From assembly GCA_025057935.1 (NCBI GenBank), contig JANWUW010000086.1:1-42500 (forward strand): a stretch of 42,500 nt of DNA, read 5' to 3'. Under the pieces are notes generated by a model. That model did not search any database. It saw only the letters and a list, made by a program, of their open reading frames with translations, and was not told the DNA's origin. The position numbers were made by a program, and so were the translations under genes. Source of the DNA: Thermoflexales bacterium (GTDB lineage: Bacteria; Chloroflexota; Anaerolineae; J036; Brachytrichaceae). Below, piece by piece: positions 25,854-35,131 of this stretch (positions are counted from its first letter, which is position 1; every line of letters starts with the position of its first letter).

Positions 25854-26507
25854 ATGGCAGAGACGATTTCGCTTGCGGCAGAGGTTCGCACTGCTGTGGG
25901 GCGCGGTGTCAAAGCACTGCGGCGCAGCGGCAAAACGCCCGCGATCATCTACGGTCGCCACACTGCCCCCCTGCCTATCCAAGTCGAGACGCGCGTCCTC
26001 GCCAACACGTTGCGCAAGGCGGGGCGCAATACGCTGATCTCTTTGCAGGTTGATGGTGAGGCGCAGCCGCGCATGGTGCTCACGCGCGAAGTGCAGCGCG
26101 ACCCAATCAAGCGCAGCTTGTTGCACGTGGACTTCTACGAGGTCTCGCTCACCGAGACCATCACCGCGAGCCTGCGCATCATCGTCGTCGGCGAGCCAGA
26201 GGACGTGAAAAGCGGCGCCGGCGTGCTGATCCAGGAGCGCGACACGCTTGAGATCGAGTGCCTGCCACAGGACTTGATCGAGTCCGTCACGATTGACGTG
26301 AGCAAGATGAAGATTGACGACGCAGTGCGCGTGAAAGACATCATCGTGCCGCCAGGCATTCGCTTCCTCGAAGACCCAGAGCTTGAGGTGTTGCGCGTCA
26401 CGCGCTTCACCGAGGCAGCGGTCGAGGAAGCAGCTGCCGTGGAACCCGGCGAGGTCGAGGTGATCGAGCGCGGCAAGAAGGAGGAAGCCGAAGAAGAGGA
26501 AGGTTGA
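25854..26507 (+). CDS. rplY: 50S ribosomal protein L25/general stress protein Ctc
   Basis: 217 residues from ATG 25854, with AAAGGAG at 25836-25842. The N-terminal L25 domain binds 5S rRNA (RTAVGRGVKALRRSGKTPAIIYG and VQRDPIKRSLLHVDFYEV regions). The C-terminal TL5-type beta domain follows (LRIIVVGEPEDVKSGAGVL, VTIDVSKMKIDDAVRVKDI), so this is the long Ctc form rather than the 94-residue E. coli type. The tail is highly acidic (KKEEAEEEEG), as often in this family. It acts in the large ribosomal subunit. It is a single gene followed by a terminator at 26532-26556. Confidence 0.92.
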   Translation: MAETISLAAEVRTAVGRGVKALRRSGKTPAIIYGRHTAPLPIQVETRVLANTLRKAGRNTLISLQVDGEAQPRMVLTREVQRDPIKRSLLHVDFYEVSLTETITASLRIIVVGEPEDVKSGAGVLIQERDTLEIECLPQDLIESVTIDVSKMKIDDAVRVKDIIVPPGIRFLEDPELEVLRVTRFTEAAVEEAAAVEPGEVEVIERGKKEEAEEEEG

Positions 26508-26531
26508 GCGTAGACTCGCCCCTGAGCAGAG

Positions 26532-26556
26532 AACGGCGGCTCACGAAGCCGCCGTT
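26532..26556 (+). terminator. Intrinsic terminator after rplY
   Basis: AACGGCGGCT (26532-26541) and AGCCGCCGTT (26547-26556) form a perfect 10-bp stem with a 5-base loop, followed by TCGTTTC. It lies between convergent genes. On the minus strand it is followed by CTCTGCTC, so it mainly serves rplY. Confidence 0.7.
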
Positions 26557-26561
26557 TCGTT

Positions 26562-27938
26562 TCAAGCGGCTACAAGCGGCAGCAGTGGCGCTGCCATGTC
26601 TGGCTCAAAGTGCAATGCGCTTTGTCCCGTGAGCGCGTCCACGACGTCGCCCATTGTGTCGGCAAGCGCGATTGGCTTGCCCAGCGCGCGCGCGACATCC
26701 AGTGGCGAGAGGTCATCCAGCGCGATGCAGTCGGGGTGGTCGAACATGAGGCGGGGCAGGATGATCAACTCGCTCTCCGCTTGTGTGAATGGATGCGTGC
26801 TGAGCTGAGCGATCACGTCTTGACCATGTAGCAAGCCGGCAACAGTGATCGTCTCGCCGAGAGCGTTGTTCACGATTGGCACTACGTCGAGCATCACGTT
26901 GGTTTCGCGCATCATCTGGTGAGCGACGCGCCTCAGCAGCGGCGCGAAGAGCGTGGCGGTGACTAGCGTCGCTCTGCGGTATCGCGGGTGCTGCAAGGCG
27001 CTTGCGCGCACCTCGCGCCGTAGCACGCGCCGCCACTCGTCGAGGAAGTCGCGCACCATGCCCAGACCGTTAGCCTGAAGATTCAAGCCATCGTAGGCGC
27101 GTTTTGGCGGGACGGGACGACCCGTGAGCAGGTACCACTCGTCTGTGGCATACACGAAGCGCACGCCAAAGCGCGCGACAAACGCATCTTGCCACCGTGC
27201 GATTTGCGCGAGCATCTGCTCGGCTTCTGCGCGCGTGTGCGTGCGGTGACCGTAGCGGTGATACTTGGTCAAGCCCACGGGCACCACGCTCACCGAGCGC
27301 ACGGCAGGGTAAAGCGTGGCGAGGTCGCGCACGCTGCGCTCGAGGTGGACTCCATCGTTGAGCCCGGGCGTGATCACGAGCTGTGTGTGCGTCTCGATGC
27401 CGTGTTCGGCAAGCCAACGCAGTTGCGCCATGATGTCTGGCGCGTTGGGATTGCGCAAGCAGCGGCGGCGTACTTCTGGATCGGTGGCGTGCACGCTCAC
27501 GTAGAGCGGCGTTAGGCGTTGCTCGGCGATGCGCGCCCAATCCTCCTCGCTCAAATTGGTGAGCGTGACGAAGTGCCCGAAGAGGAACGAGTAGCGGTAG
27601 TCGTCATCCTTGATATAGAGCGAGCGCCGCATGCGTGGCGCGTTTTGCAGCACGAAGCAGAACGGACACAGGTTGTTGCAGCGCCGTATGTCAACGTCGA
27701 AGGTCGGGTGCGCGAAGGTGATGCCTAGCGCTTGGTTGTAGGCGCGCCGCACAGTGACGCTGTGGTCATGCCCCGCGCGCACGAAGTGCAGCGTGAGCAC
27801 CTCGTCGGCAGCGTAAAACTGCGCGTCGATCACGTCGCGCAGACGATGACCGTTGATGGACACGAGCACATCGCCTGGCTGAAGCCCCGCCTGCGCCGCG
27901 ACGCTTCCCGCTTCCACGCTCCGGATCAGCCCCGCCAT
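26562..27938 (-). CDS. PDZ, radical SAM and DUF512 domain protein
   Basis: 458 residues from ATG 27938. Residues about 1-65 form a PDZ-like domain (AGLQPGDVLVSINGHRLRDV). A radical-SAM-type cluster motif C-x3-C-x2-C follows at CNNLCPFC (near residue 87), and the barrel continues with VSVHATDPEVRRRCL and THTQLVITPGLNDG. The C-terminal third is the DUF512 domain (ATLFAPLLRR, LDVVPIVNNALGETITVAGLL, ALDDLSPLDVARALGKPI). This architecture is known from cyanobacteria and Clostridia; its function is not established, so no reaction is given. The gene is divergent from nadE across 57 bases. A minus-strand TATGCT 13 bases before the start could be its -10. Confidence 0.88.
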   Translation of the reverse strand: MAGLIRSVEAGSVAAQAGLQPGDVLVSINGHRLRDVIDAQFYAADEVLTLHFVRAGHDHSVTVRRAYNQALGITFAHPTFDVDIRRCNNLCPFCFVLQNAPRMRRSLYIKDDDYRYSFLFGHFVTLTNLSEEDWARIAEQRLTPLYVSVHATDPEVRRRCLRNPNAPDIMAQLRWLAEHGIETHTQLVITPGLNDGVHLERSVRDLATLYPAVRSVSVVPVGLTKYHRYGHRTHTRAEAEQMLAQIARWQDAFVARFGVRFVYATDEWYLLTGRPVPPKRAYDGLNLQANGLGMVRDFLDEWRRVLRREVRASALQHPRYRRATLVTATLFAPLLRRVAHQMMRETNVMLDVVPIVNNALGETITVAGLLHGQDVIAQLSTHPFTQAESELIILPRLMFDHPDCIALDDLSPLDVARALGKPIALADTMGDVVDALTGQSALHFEPDMAAPLLPLVAA

Positions 27939-27982
27939 GTGTCAAAGCACAAGCATACACCCCTTCAGATATGCTATCGCTG

Positions 27983-27988
27983 AATAAT
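27983..27988 (+). promoter_or_regulatory. -10-like element (AATAAT) before nadE
   Basis: AATAAT is followed by seven bases and the ATG at 27996, with no Shine-Dalgarno site between. Same geometry as at 20840, 21940, 36990 and 37047. Confidence 0.35.
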
Positions 27989-27995
27989 TCACAGC

Positions 27996-29975
27996 ATGAC
28001 AGGTTCGTTGTTCTCCGCGCCCGCGCTCGGCTTTGTGCGTGTGGCAGCAGTGGCGCCTGAGCTGCGCGTAGCAGATGTGGACTTCAACCAGCGCGCGATT
28101 CGCACGGCGATGGAGCAGGCGCGCGAGCGTGGATGCGCGTTGGCGCTCTTCCCTGAGCTGTGTCTGACCGGCTACACCTGCGGCGATCTCTTCCGCCAGT
28201 TCGCGCTCCTTAATGCCGCCCAGGAGGCGTTGCTGCTGCTCGCCGAAGCCACGCGCGAGCTGGACATCGCTGCAGTGGTCGGGCTGCCGCTCGCCGTGGA
28301 GGGGCGATTGTTCAACTGCGCTGCGCTGCTCGGCGAAGGGCGCGTGCTCGGCATCGTGCCCAAGACATACCTGCCGAACTACGCCGAGTTTTACGAGCAG
28401 CGTCATTTCACCTCAGCGCTCCGCGCCCCCACCGATTGTGTGCGCGTGGGCGATCTCGATGTGCCCTTCGGCAACGCGCTGATCTTCCGCGACGCGACAC
28501 ACCCCGGCTGCGTGCTCGGCATTGAGATCTGCGAGGACCTCTGGGTGGTGGAGCCGCCGAGCGGGCGCTTGGCGTTGGGCGGCGCCACTGTGCTGCTCAA
28601 CCTCTCCGCCAGCCCAGCGAAGCTTGGTCAAGCTGCCTACCGGCGTGATCTTGTGCGGCAGCAGTCGGCGCGCTGCTTAGCTGCCTACGTCTACAGCGGC
28701 GCAGGTCCTGGCGAAAGCAGCAGCGACTTGGTGTTCGACGGTCACGCGCTGATCGCGGAGAACGGGCAACTCCTTGCCGAGAGCCAGCGCTTCGTGTTTG
28801 AGACGCACATGGTGATCGCCGATGTGGATGTGCAGAAGATCGCGCATGAGCGCGCCTTGAACGTGTCGTTTGCTCAGGCAGCGCCGCCTCGTGTGACGAG
28901 TATCGAAATACGTTTGCCCGAGAGCAAGCTGCATGGCGCGCTGCTGCGCCCTGTGCCGGCGCGTCCCTTCGTGCCGAGCGATCCTGCGGCGCGCGCGCAG
29001 CACTGCCGCGAGGTGTTTGCCATTCAGAGCACTGGCTTGGCGCGCCGCCTGCGCCACACCGGCGTGCAGCGCGTCACCCTCGGCATCAGCGGCGGCTTGG
29101 ACTCGACGCTTGCCTTGCTGGTGACGGCGCGCGCCTTCGATATGCTCAACTTGCCGCGCGAGGGCATCTTGGCGGTGACCATGCCCGGCTTTGGCACGAC
29201 CGAGCGCACTTACCACAACGCCCTCGCGCTGATGCGCGCGCTCGGCGTGAGCGTGCGCGAGATCCCCATTCGCAACGCCGTCCTGCAGCACTTCGCCGAC
29301 ATCGGTCACGACCCCAACGTGCACGACGTGACGTTCGAGAACGCTCAGGCGCGCGAGCGCACACAAATTTTGATGGACCTTGCGAACCAGATCGGCGGGC
29401 TGGTGATCGGCACAGGCGACCTCAGCGAGTTGGCGCTCGGCTGGGCGACTTACAACGGCGATCACATGAGCATGTATCACGTCAACGCCGGCGTGCCGAA
29501 GACGCTGGTGCGCTACCTCGTCGAGTGGAGCGCCGACGAAGTCTTCAGCGGCGAGACTGCGCGCGTGCTGCGCGACATCTTAGCCACGCCAATCACGCCT
29601 GAGCTGCTGCCCCCGAAGGACAATCAGCTTCAGCAGAAGACCGAGGAAGTGATTGGTCCCTATGTGCTGCATGACTTCTTCCTCTTCCAGCATGTGCGCA
29701 ACGGCTTCCCGCCGCACAAGGTGTTCTTCTTGGCGCGCCACGCCTTCGCCGATGAGTTCGACGCCGAGACCATTCTGAAGTGGCTGGGTGTCTTCTATGA
29801 GCGTTTCTTCTCGCAGCAGTTCAAACGCAACGCCATGCCGGATGGTCCCAAAGTCGGCTCCGTAGCGCTTTCGCCGCGCGGCGATTGGCGCATGCCGAGT
29901 GATGCGCATGCCACGCTGTGGCGCACAGCGCTGGAGACGTTGAAGGCGCAGGCGCATCTGGTCGCTGCGTCCTGA
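27996..29975 (+). CDS. nadE: Glutamine-dependent NAD+ synthetase
   Basis: 659 residues. The N-terminal nitrilase-type glutaminase domain has the full Glu-Lys-Cys triad: Glu54 in [10 protein letters not shown], Lys123 in [15 protein letters not shown] and Cys179 in GIEICEDLW. The C-terminal synthetase domain carries the PP-loop [12 protein letters not shown] at about residue 366 and the NAD-adenylate region [19 protein letters not shown]. It converts deamido-NAD+ to NAD+ with ammonia from glutamine, the last step of NAD synthesis, in the cytoplasm. Length and motifs match the long two-domain form. Start: ATG 27996 has no ribosome site but a -10-like hexamer seven bases upstream. A nicotinamidase-like gene is 8 kb downstream. 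Confidence 0.95.
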   Translation: MTGSLFSAPALGFVRVAAVAPELRVADVDFNQRAIRTAMEQARERGCALALFPELCLTGYTCGDLFRQFALLNAAQEALLLLAEATRELDIAAVVGLPLAVEGRLFNCAALLGEGRVLGIVPKTYLPNYAEFYEQRHFTSALRAPTDCVRVGDLDVPFGNALIFRDATHPGCVLGIEICEDLWVVEPPSGRLALGGATVLLNLSASPAKLGQAAYRRDLVRQQSARCLAAYVYSGAGPGESSSDLVFDGHALIAENGQLLAESQRFVFETHMVIADVDVQKIAHERALNVSFAQAAPPRVTSIEIRLPESKLHGALLRPVPARPFVPSDPAARAQHCREVFAIQSTGLARRLRHTGVQRVTLGISGGLDSTLALLVTARAFDMLNLPREGILAVTMPGFGTTERTYHNALALMRALGVSVREIPIRNAVLQHFADIGHDPNVHDVTFENAQARERTQILMDLANQIGGLVIGTGDLSELALGWATYNGDHMSMYHVNAGVPKTLVRYLVEWSADEVFSGETARVLRDILATPITPELLPPKDNQLQQKTEEVIGPYVLHDFFLFQHVRNGFPPHKVFFLARHAFADEFDAETILKWLGVFYERFFSQQFKRNAMPDGPKVGSVALSPRGDWRMPSDAHATLWRTALETLKAQAHLVAAS

Positions 29976-30102
29976 GCGATTCGCTCGCGCAGGCGTGTGC
30001 CGCGCTGTCATGCTGGCGCAGGCAGGCAACTCGTGCTGAGCTGTGGCGCGTTCGCGCTTGCCCAGTGTGCTTTTGTCTGTGCCCAACGCTGTTGCATGCC
30101 GA

Positions 30103-30108
30103 TACAAT
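30103..30108 (+). promoter_or_regulatory. -10 element (TACAAT) upstream of molybdenum hydroxylase gene
   Basis: TACAAT is 11 bases before the ATG at 30120. It lies inside the longer open frame that begins at 29997, which argues for the later start. The -35 position (TGCCCA) is weak. Confidence 0.4.
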
Positions 30109-30119
30109 CCTTGCTCAAC

Positions 30120-32333
30120 ATGCTAGGTCAGTCGCTTACGCGCGTTGACGCGCTCGCCAAGGTAACCGGCAAAGCGCTCTATCCCGGCGACCTCTCCATG
30201 CCAGGGATGCTGCACGCCAAGGTGCTGTTTGCCCGTCATCCTCATGCGCGCCTGAAAGCGCTCGATCTGCGCGACGCCTTACGCGTGCCGGGCGTGGTGG
30301 CGATCTTCACAGGCGCAGATGTGCCCAACAATGAGTATGGTCTCGTGCTCTTCGATGCGCCGGTCATGGTGACCCCTGAGGTGTTGCGCTTGCCCGACGG
30401 CGATCGCCGCTGCGCGATGCGCAAACCCTTCGATGGCGTCATCCGCCACGTGGGCGAGAAGCTGGCGCTGATCATCGCGGAAAGCGAGGCGATTGCTGAG
30501 CGCGCGCGTGACCTGATCCGCGTCGAGCTGGAACCGCTGCCGCCGCTGGTGGACATTCACCGCGCGATTCAGCCCGACGCGCCGCAGCTTCACCCGCACT
30601 ATCCGGGCAATGTGATGCAGCGCTACCGCGTGCGCAAGGGCGATGTGGAAGCCGCGTTTGCGCAGTGCGATGTGATCATCGAGGACATCTACACCACTGG
30701 CGCGCAAGAGCACGCCTACTTGCAGCCTGAAGCCGGCTTGGCTTACATTGATGAAGCTGGGCGCGTCACGATGGTCGTCGCCGGGCAGTGGGCGCACGAA
30801 GACCAGCATCAGATCGCGCATGCGCTCATGCTGCCGCCCGAGCAGGTGCGCGTGATCTACCCCGCGATCGGCGGCGCGTTCGGCGGGCGCGAGGACATGA
30901 GCATCCAGATCATCATGGCGTTGGCGGCTTGGAAGCTGCGCCGACCCGTGAAGATCATCTGGACGCGCGAGGAGAGCATCATTGGTCACCACAAACGCCA
31001 CCCGATGTGGTTCCATGCCAAGCTCGGCGCCACGCGCGATGGGCGCTTGCTTGCCGCAAAAGTGGAGATTCGCTCCGATGCTGGTCCCTACGCATACACC
31101 TCCACCAAGGTCATGGGCAACGCAGTGATGACCTGCGTCGGCCCCTACGAGATTCCCAACGTGTGGATTGACGCCTCGGTGGTGGTGACCAACAACGTGC
31201 CAAGCGGCGCGTTTCGCGGCTTCGGCGCTCCTCAGGCGTTGTTCGTCGCCGAGACGCAAATGAACAAGCTCGCCGCTGCGCTCGGCATGGACCCTGTGGT
31301 GCTGCGCTTGAAGAACGCGCTGCGCGAGGGCAGCCTGACGGTAGCGCAGACGCCTATCACGCCCGGTTGCACTATCGTGGACGTGATCGAGCAATGCGCA
31401 GCGAAGACCGGCGAAGCGCCGCTCCCGCAGCCGCAAGCTGCGCACGAAGTGGTTGGGCGCGGGTTCGCTTGTGGATTCAAGAACGTGGGATATTCGTTTG
31501 GCTTCCCTGAGCGCTCTGAGGCAACCGTGGAGCTGCACGGCGCAGCGGAGATCGAGCGCGCGGTGATCAAGTATGCCGGGGCGGATTGCGGTCAGGGCGC
31601 ACACACAGCGTTTCTCCAAATTGCTGCCGAAGCGCTCCAGCTCCCCCCCGAGAAGATCGAGCTGGTGCTAAGCGACACAGCGACAAGCGGCAGCAGCGGC
31701 AGCGCCTCAGCCTCGCGCCTCACTTTCATGGCGGCCCACAGCATCAAGGGCGCGGCTGAGGAAGCGCTGCGGCGTTGGCGCGATGAAGAGCGCCCCGCCG
31801 TTGCGCATCACATCTACCGCCCGCGCGCGACCACACCAATGGACGAGGAAACCGGCTATTGCGACCCGAACATCACCTACGGCTACGTGGCGCAATCTGC
31901 TGATGTTGTGGTGGACACAGAGACGGGTCAAATCCGCGTGCATCGTATCGTCTGCGCCGACGACGTCGGTCGCGCCGTCAACCCGCAATTGGTGATCGGG
32001 CAGATCGAGGGCGGCGTGGTGCAGGCGCTGGGGTGGACGGCGCTGGAAAACTTCGTCACTCGCGATGGCTACGTGCTCACGGCGCACTTCAGCACTTACT
32101 TGATTCCCTCGGTGCTCGACGTGCCTGAGCATCTCGACTCTGTGATCGTCGAGAACCCCGATCCGCAGGGCGCGTGGGGCATCCGCGGCATGGCGGAGAT
32201 GCCGTTTCTGGTCACGGCGCCGGCGGTCGTGGCGGCGATCCACGCCGCCACCGGGGTGTGGATCAACGACCTGCCCGTGACGCCTGAGCGGCTTTACGCT
32301 GCGCTACAGCGCGCGCGTCGTGTGGCTGCCTGA
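30120..32333 (+). CDS. Molybdenum hydroxylase large subunit (xanthine dehydrogenase family)
   Basis: 737 residues from ATG 30120. This start gives the family N-terminus VDALAKVTGKALYPGDLSMP; an in-frame start 41 codons earlier adds unrelated sequence and contains the -10 element. It has the a/b hammerhead domain (about 10-125) and then the molybdopterin-cytosine-dinucleotide-binding domains: GGAFGGRED, GAFRGFGAPQ, and near the end GMAEMPFLVTAPAVVAAI, where the Glu is the expected catalytic base. Such enzymes hydroxylate purines, nicotinate, aldehydes or CO using FAD and [2Fe-2S] partner subunits. No partner subunit gene is in the window, so substrate is open. The stop overlaps the amidase start by 14 bases, implying a shared transcript. 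Confidence 0.9.
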   Translation: MLGQSLTRVDALAKVTGKALYPGDLSMPGMLHAKVLFARHPHARLKALDLRDALRVPGVVAIFTGADVPNNEYGLVLFDAPVMVTPEVLRLPDGDRRCAMRKPFDGVIRHVGEKLALIIAESEAIAERARDLIRVELEPLPPLVDIHRAIQPDAPQLHPHYPGNVMQRYRVRKGDVEAAFAQCDVIIEDIYTTGAQEHAYLQPEAGLAYIDEAGRVTMVVAGQWAHEDQHQIAHALMLPPEQVRVIYPAIGGAFGGREDMSIQIIMALAAWKLRRPVKIIWTREESIIGHHKRHPMWFHAKLGATRDGRLLAAKVEIRSDAGPYAYTSTKVMGNAVMTCVGPYEIPNVWIDASVVVTNNVPSGAFRGFGAPQALFVAETQMNKLAAALGMDPVVLRLKNALREGSLTVAQTPITPGCTIVDVIEQCAAKTGEAPLPQPQAAHEVVGRGFACGFKNVGYSFGFPERSEATVELHGAAEIERAVIKYAGADCGQGAHTAFLQIAAEALQLPPEKIELVLSDTATSGSSGSASASRLTFMAAHSIKGAAEEALRRWRDEERPAVAHHIYRPRATTPMDEETGYCDPNITYGYVAQSADVVVDTETGQIRVHRIVCADDVGRAVNPQLVIGQIEGGVVQALGWTALENFVTRDGYVLTAHFSTYLIPSVLDVPEHLDSVIVENPDPQGAWGIRGMAEMPFLVTAPAVVAAIHAATGVWINDLPVTPERLYAALQRARRVAA

Positions 32334-33642
32334 GACGCTGGTCGAAGCCGCGCGCGCCGTGCGCGAAGGCGCGATTACATCCGCCGCGCTCGTGCGCGCT
32401 GCCCTTGATCAAGCCCAAGCGCATCACGCGCTCAACGCGCTGGCTTGGCTCGACGCTGAGTCAGCGCTAGCCGAGGCGGCTGCGCTCGACGCCGAAGCGC
32501 GCGCTGGTCATTGGCGCGGTCCGCTGCACGGCGTGCCGATCACCGTGAAGGACTTGTTCAACGTGCGCGGCGCTCCGACGCGCGCCGGCACGCGTGCCCC
32601 GCTGCCGCGCATCGCGCCCGAAGAAGCGTCTGCTGCCGCGCGGCTGCGCGCCGCCGGCGCAGTGATCGTGGCGAAGACCAATCTGCAAGAGATCGCGCTC
32701 GGGTTGACTGGCGAAAACCCTTGGACTGGAGACGTGAAAAACCCCCATCGCCCAGCTCATCAAGCGGGCGGGTCGTCTTCTGGCGCAGCGGTGGCGGTCG
32801 CAGTGGGCATTGGCTATGGTGCGCTCGGCAGCGACACGGCCGGCTCAATTCGGTTGCCGGCGGCGTTCTGCGGCGTGGTCGGCTTTAAGCCTTCATTCGG
32901 CAAAGTGCCGCTCGACGGCGCGCTGCCGCTTGTGCCGAGCTGCGATCACGCTGGGGTGCTAGCGCGCACCGTTGCTGACGCGGCGTTGCTGTTCGCGGTG
33001 CTTGCTCAAGCGCCCGTGAACGCGGCACCTCTTGAGTTGCCGCCCACGCTCGCTGTGCCGTTCGAGCACATGCGTGGTTGGCTTACGCGCGAAGTGCGCG
33101 CGGCTTTCGAAGCGTGGCTCGATCGCCTGCAGCAACGCGGCGCGCGCATCGCCAACGCTGATATGCCGCTCGAGCTCGCTGAGGCGCACTTCCCAGCGCT
33201 GCGTGCTGAGTCGGCGCTCGTGCACCACGAGGCGCTTGCGCGAGCGCCAGACCTGTTCTCTGCGTTTGTGCGCGCCGCGCTGCAGCAGGGCTACGCCGTG
33301 CGCGCAGTGGACTACCTGCGCGCTCGTGAGGCGCAACTCGTCCTTCGTCAAGCCGTGGCTGAGGCGCTGCATCGCGTTGGCGCGCAGGCGCTGCTCATGC
33401 CCACAGCGCCGTGCGCAGCGCCGCTGCGCGGCACAACTGTGATCGCGCTTGAGCGCGGTCCGATGCCGCTGCGCCAAGCCATCCTTCACTTCACGCTGCC
33501 CGCGGCATTCGCTGGCTTGCCTGCGCTCTCGATCCCATTTGCGTGGTCAGAGGGATTGCCGCTAGGGGCGCAGGTGGTCGCGCCGTTCGGCGAGGACGAA
33601 GCTGCTGTGCGTGTAGCAGCGTGGCTCGAGCGCGCGTTGTAG
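32320..33642 (+). CDS. Amidase signature family hydrolase
   Basis: 440 residues from GTG 32320, overlapping the end of the preceding gene by 14 bases. The amidase-signature Ser-cisSer-Lys triad is visible: Lys77 in HGVPITVKDLF, cis-Ser 152/153 in AGGSSSGAAVAV and Ser176 in DTAGSIRLPAAFCG. The C-terminus PLGAQVVAPFGEDEAAVRVAAWLE is typical. It hydrolyses a C-N amide bond; GatA, which is related, normally sits with gatB and gatC and has about 480 residues, so a catabolic amidase is more likely. Coupling to a molybdenum hydroxylase suggests a shared pathway for an N-containing aromatic or amide, which is inference. Confidence 0.88.
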   Translation: MWLPETLVEAARAVREGAITSAALVRAALDQAQAHHALNALAWLDAESALAEAAALDAEARAGHWRGPLHGVPITVKDLFNVRGAPTRAGTRAPLPRIAPEEASAAARLRAAGAVIVAKTNLQEIALGLTGENPWTGDVKNPHRPAHQAGGSSSGAAVAVAVGIGYGALGSDTAGSIRLPAAFCGVVGFKPSFGKVPLDGALPLVPSCDHAGVLARTVADAALLFAVLAQAPVNAAPLELPPTLAVPFEHMRGWLTREVRAAFEAWLDRLQQRGARIANADMPLELAEAHFPALRAESALVHHEALARAPDLFSAFVRAALQQGYAVRAVDYLRAREAQLVLRQAVAEALHRVGAQALLMPTAPCAAPLRGTTVIALERGPMPLRQAILHFTLPAAFAGLPALSIPFAWSEGLPLGAQVVAPFGEDEAAVRVAAWLERAL

Positions 33643-33663
33643 CCGAAGCCTTGCGAGAAGTGC

Positions 33664-35130
33664 ATGTTGGAAAGCACGCTGATCCTCATCGCGCTGCTCC
33701 TGTTGCTCAGCGCGCTGGCGAGCAAAGCCTCTGGTCGGCTTGGCGTGCCGGCGCTGGTGTTCTTCCTCATGCTCGGCATGTTGATGGGGCCGGGCGTCAC
33801 CGGCTGGGCTGCGCTCACCGATCTCGCGCTCGTGCAGGGCGTCAGCGTGGTAGCGCTGGTGGTGATCTTGTTCTCGGGTGGCTTGGACACCGAGTGGCGC
33901 AGCGTGCGCCCTGTGCTCGGCGTGGGCGTTGCTCTCGCAACGCTTGGCGTCCTGCTCACCGCATTGCTCACGGCGGCTTTCGCAATTGTCGTGCTGAAGC
34001 TGGAGCCGCTAAAAGGTTTCCTGCTCGGCGCGATCGTTTCCTCCACTGATGCTGCAGCGGTGTTCAGCATCTTGCGCTCAAAAGATGTGCGCCTAAAGCC
34101 GCCGCTCGAACCAGCCCTAGAGCTGGAGTCGGGGAGCAACGACCCGCTTGCGGTGTTGCTCACGCTGGGGACGTTGCGCTTGCTCACTGCGCCGCCCTCT
34201 GCGGAGATGCTGCTGCTGTGGCTGGCGGCTCAGTTTGTGCTCGGTGGCGCGCTCGGAGTGGGCATTGGCTACGCCGCCGTGCACTTCATCAACCATGTGC
34301 GCCTGCGTTACGACGGGTTGTATTCGGTGATCTCGGTTGCTGTGCCGCTGCTCACCTATGGACTCACCACGCTTCTCAACGGCAATGGCTTTCTCGCCGT
34401 GTATCTCGCTGGGCTGGTGATGAACCGCTTTGACTTCGTGCACAAGAACACGGTGAAGCGCTTCCACGACAGCCTCGCATGGCTGATGCAAATCACCATG
34501 TTCCTCACGCTAGGGTTGCTGGTGGCGCCGCTGCGCCTCGTTGAGGTGGTGGGTGTAGGCTTGGCAGTCGCAGCCTACCTCATGCTCGTGGCGCGACCGC
34601 TCAGCGTATGGCTGGCGTTGTGGCGTTCCTCGCTCGACGCGCGCGAGAAGTTGTTGATCGGCTGGGTGGGCTTGCGCGGCGCAGCGCCGATCATCCTCGC
34701 CACCTTCCCGCTCGCCGCTGGCGTCGAGAGCGCGACGCTGATCTTCGACGTGGTGTTCTTCGTCGTGGTGGTGTCGGTGTTGTTGCAGGGTATGACCATC
34801 GTGCCGTTGGCGCGCAAATTGAAACTCGAAGCGAAGCCGGCTGTCGGCGCTGAGGCTCACCGCAGACATCTTGACTTGCTGAGGCGACGCTTCATTGAGG
34901 TCGCCATCCCGCGTGGAGGTGTGGCTGCTGGTCAGCAAGTGGTGGACTTGCGCTTGCCGCCAGCGGTGTTGATCGCGCAAGTGGTGCGCGGCGAAGAGGC
35001 GTTTGTGCCCAACGGCAGCACAGTGCTCGAAGAAGGTGACGTGCTGCTGATCATCACCGAGCCGGCGCTGGAGACCGTGGTGCGTGAGAAGCTCGAGACG
35101 CGCCGCGCCAACCCGTTCTTCGCCGACTGA
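33664..35130 (+). CDS. Cation/proton antiporter (CPA1, NhaP2/CvrA-like) with TrkA-C domain
   Basis: 488 residues from ATG 33664, 21 bases after the amidase. About 12 membrane helices occupy residues 1-390. Ion-binding motifs are present: SSTDAAAVFSILR (near 122-134) and ESGSNDPLAVLLT (near 155-167), with the family's second half RGAAPIILATFPLAAGV. A cytoplasmic RCK_C/TrkA-C domain covers about 405-480 (AAGQQVVDLRLPPAVLIAQVVRG as its core), as in E. coli CvrA/NhaP2. It exchanges K+ or Na+ for H+ in the inner membrane; the ion cannot be read from sequence. Its stop lies one base from the stop of the convergent gene. Confidence 0.9.
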   Translation: MLESTLILIALLLLLSALASKASGRLGVPALVFFLMLGMLMGPGVTGWAALTDLALVQGVSVVALVVILFSGGLDTEWRSVRPVLGVGVALATLGVLLTALLTAAFAIVVLKLEPLKGFLLGAIVSSTDAAAVFSILRSKDVRLKPPLEPALELESGSNDPLAVLLTLGTLRLLTAPPSAEMLLLWLAAQFVLGGALGVGIGYAAVHFINHVRLRYDGLYSVISVAVPLLTYGLTTLLNGNGFLAVYLAGLVMNRFDFVHKNTVKRFHDSLAWLMQITMFLTLGLLVAPLRLVEVVGVGLAVAAYLMLVARPLSVWLALWRSSLDAREKLLIGWVGLRGAAPIILATFPLAAGVESATLIFDVVFFVVVVSVLLQGMTIVPLARKLKLEAKPAVGAEAHRRHLDLLRRRFIEVAIPRGGVAAGQQVVDLRLPPAVLIAQVVRGEEAFVPNGSTVLEEGDVLLIITEPALETVVREKLETRRANPFFAD

Positions 35131-35131
35131 G

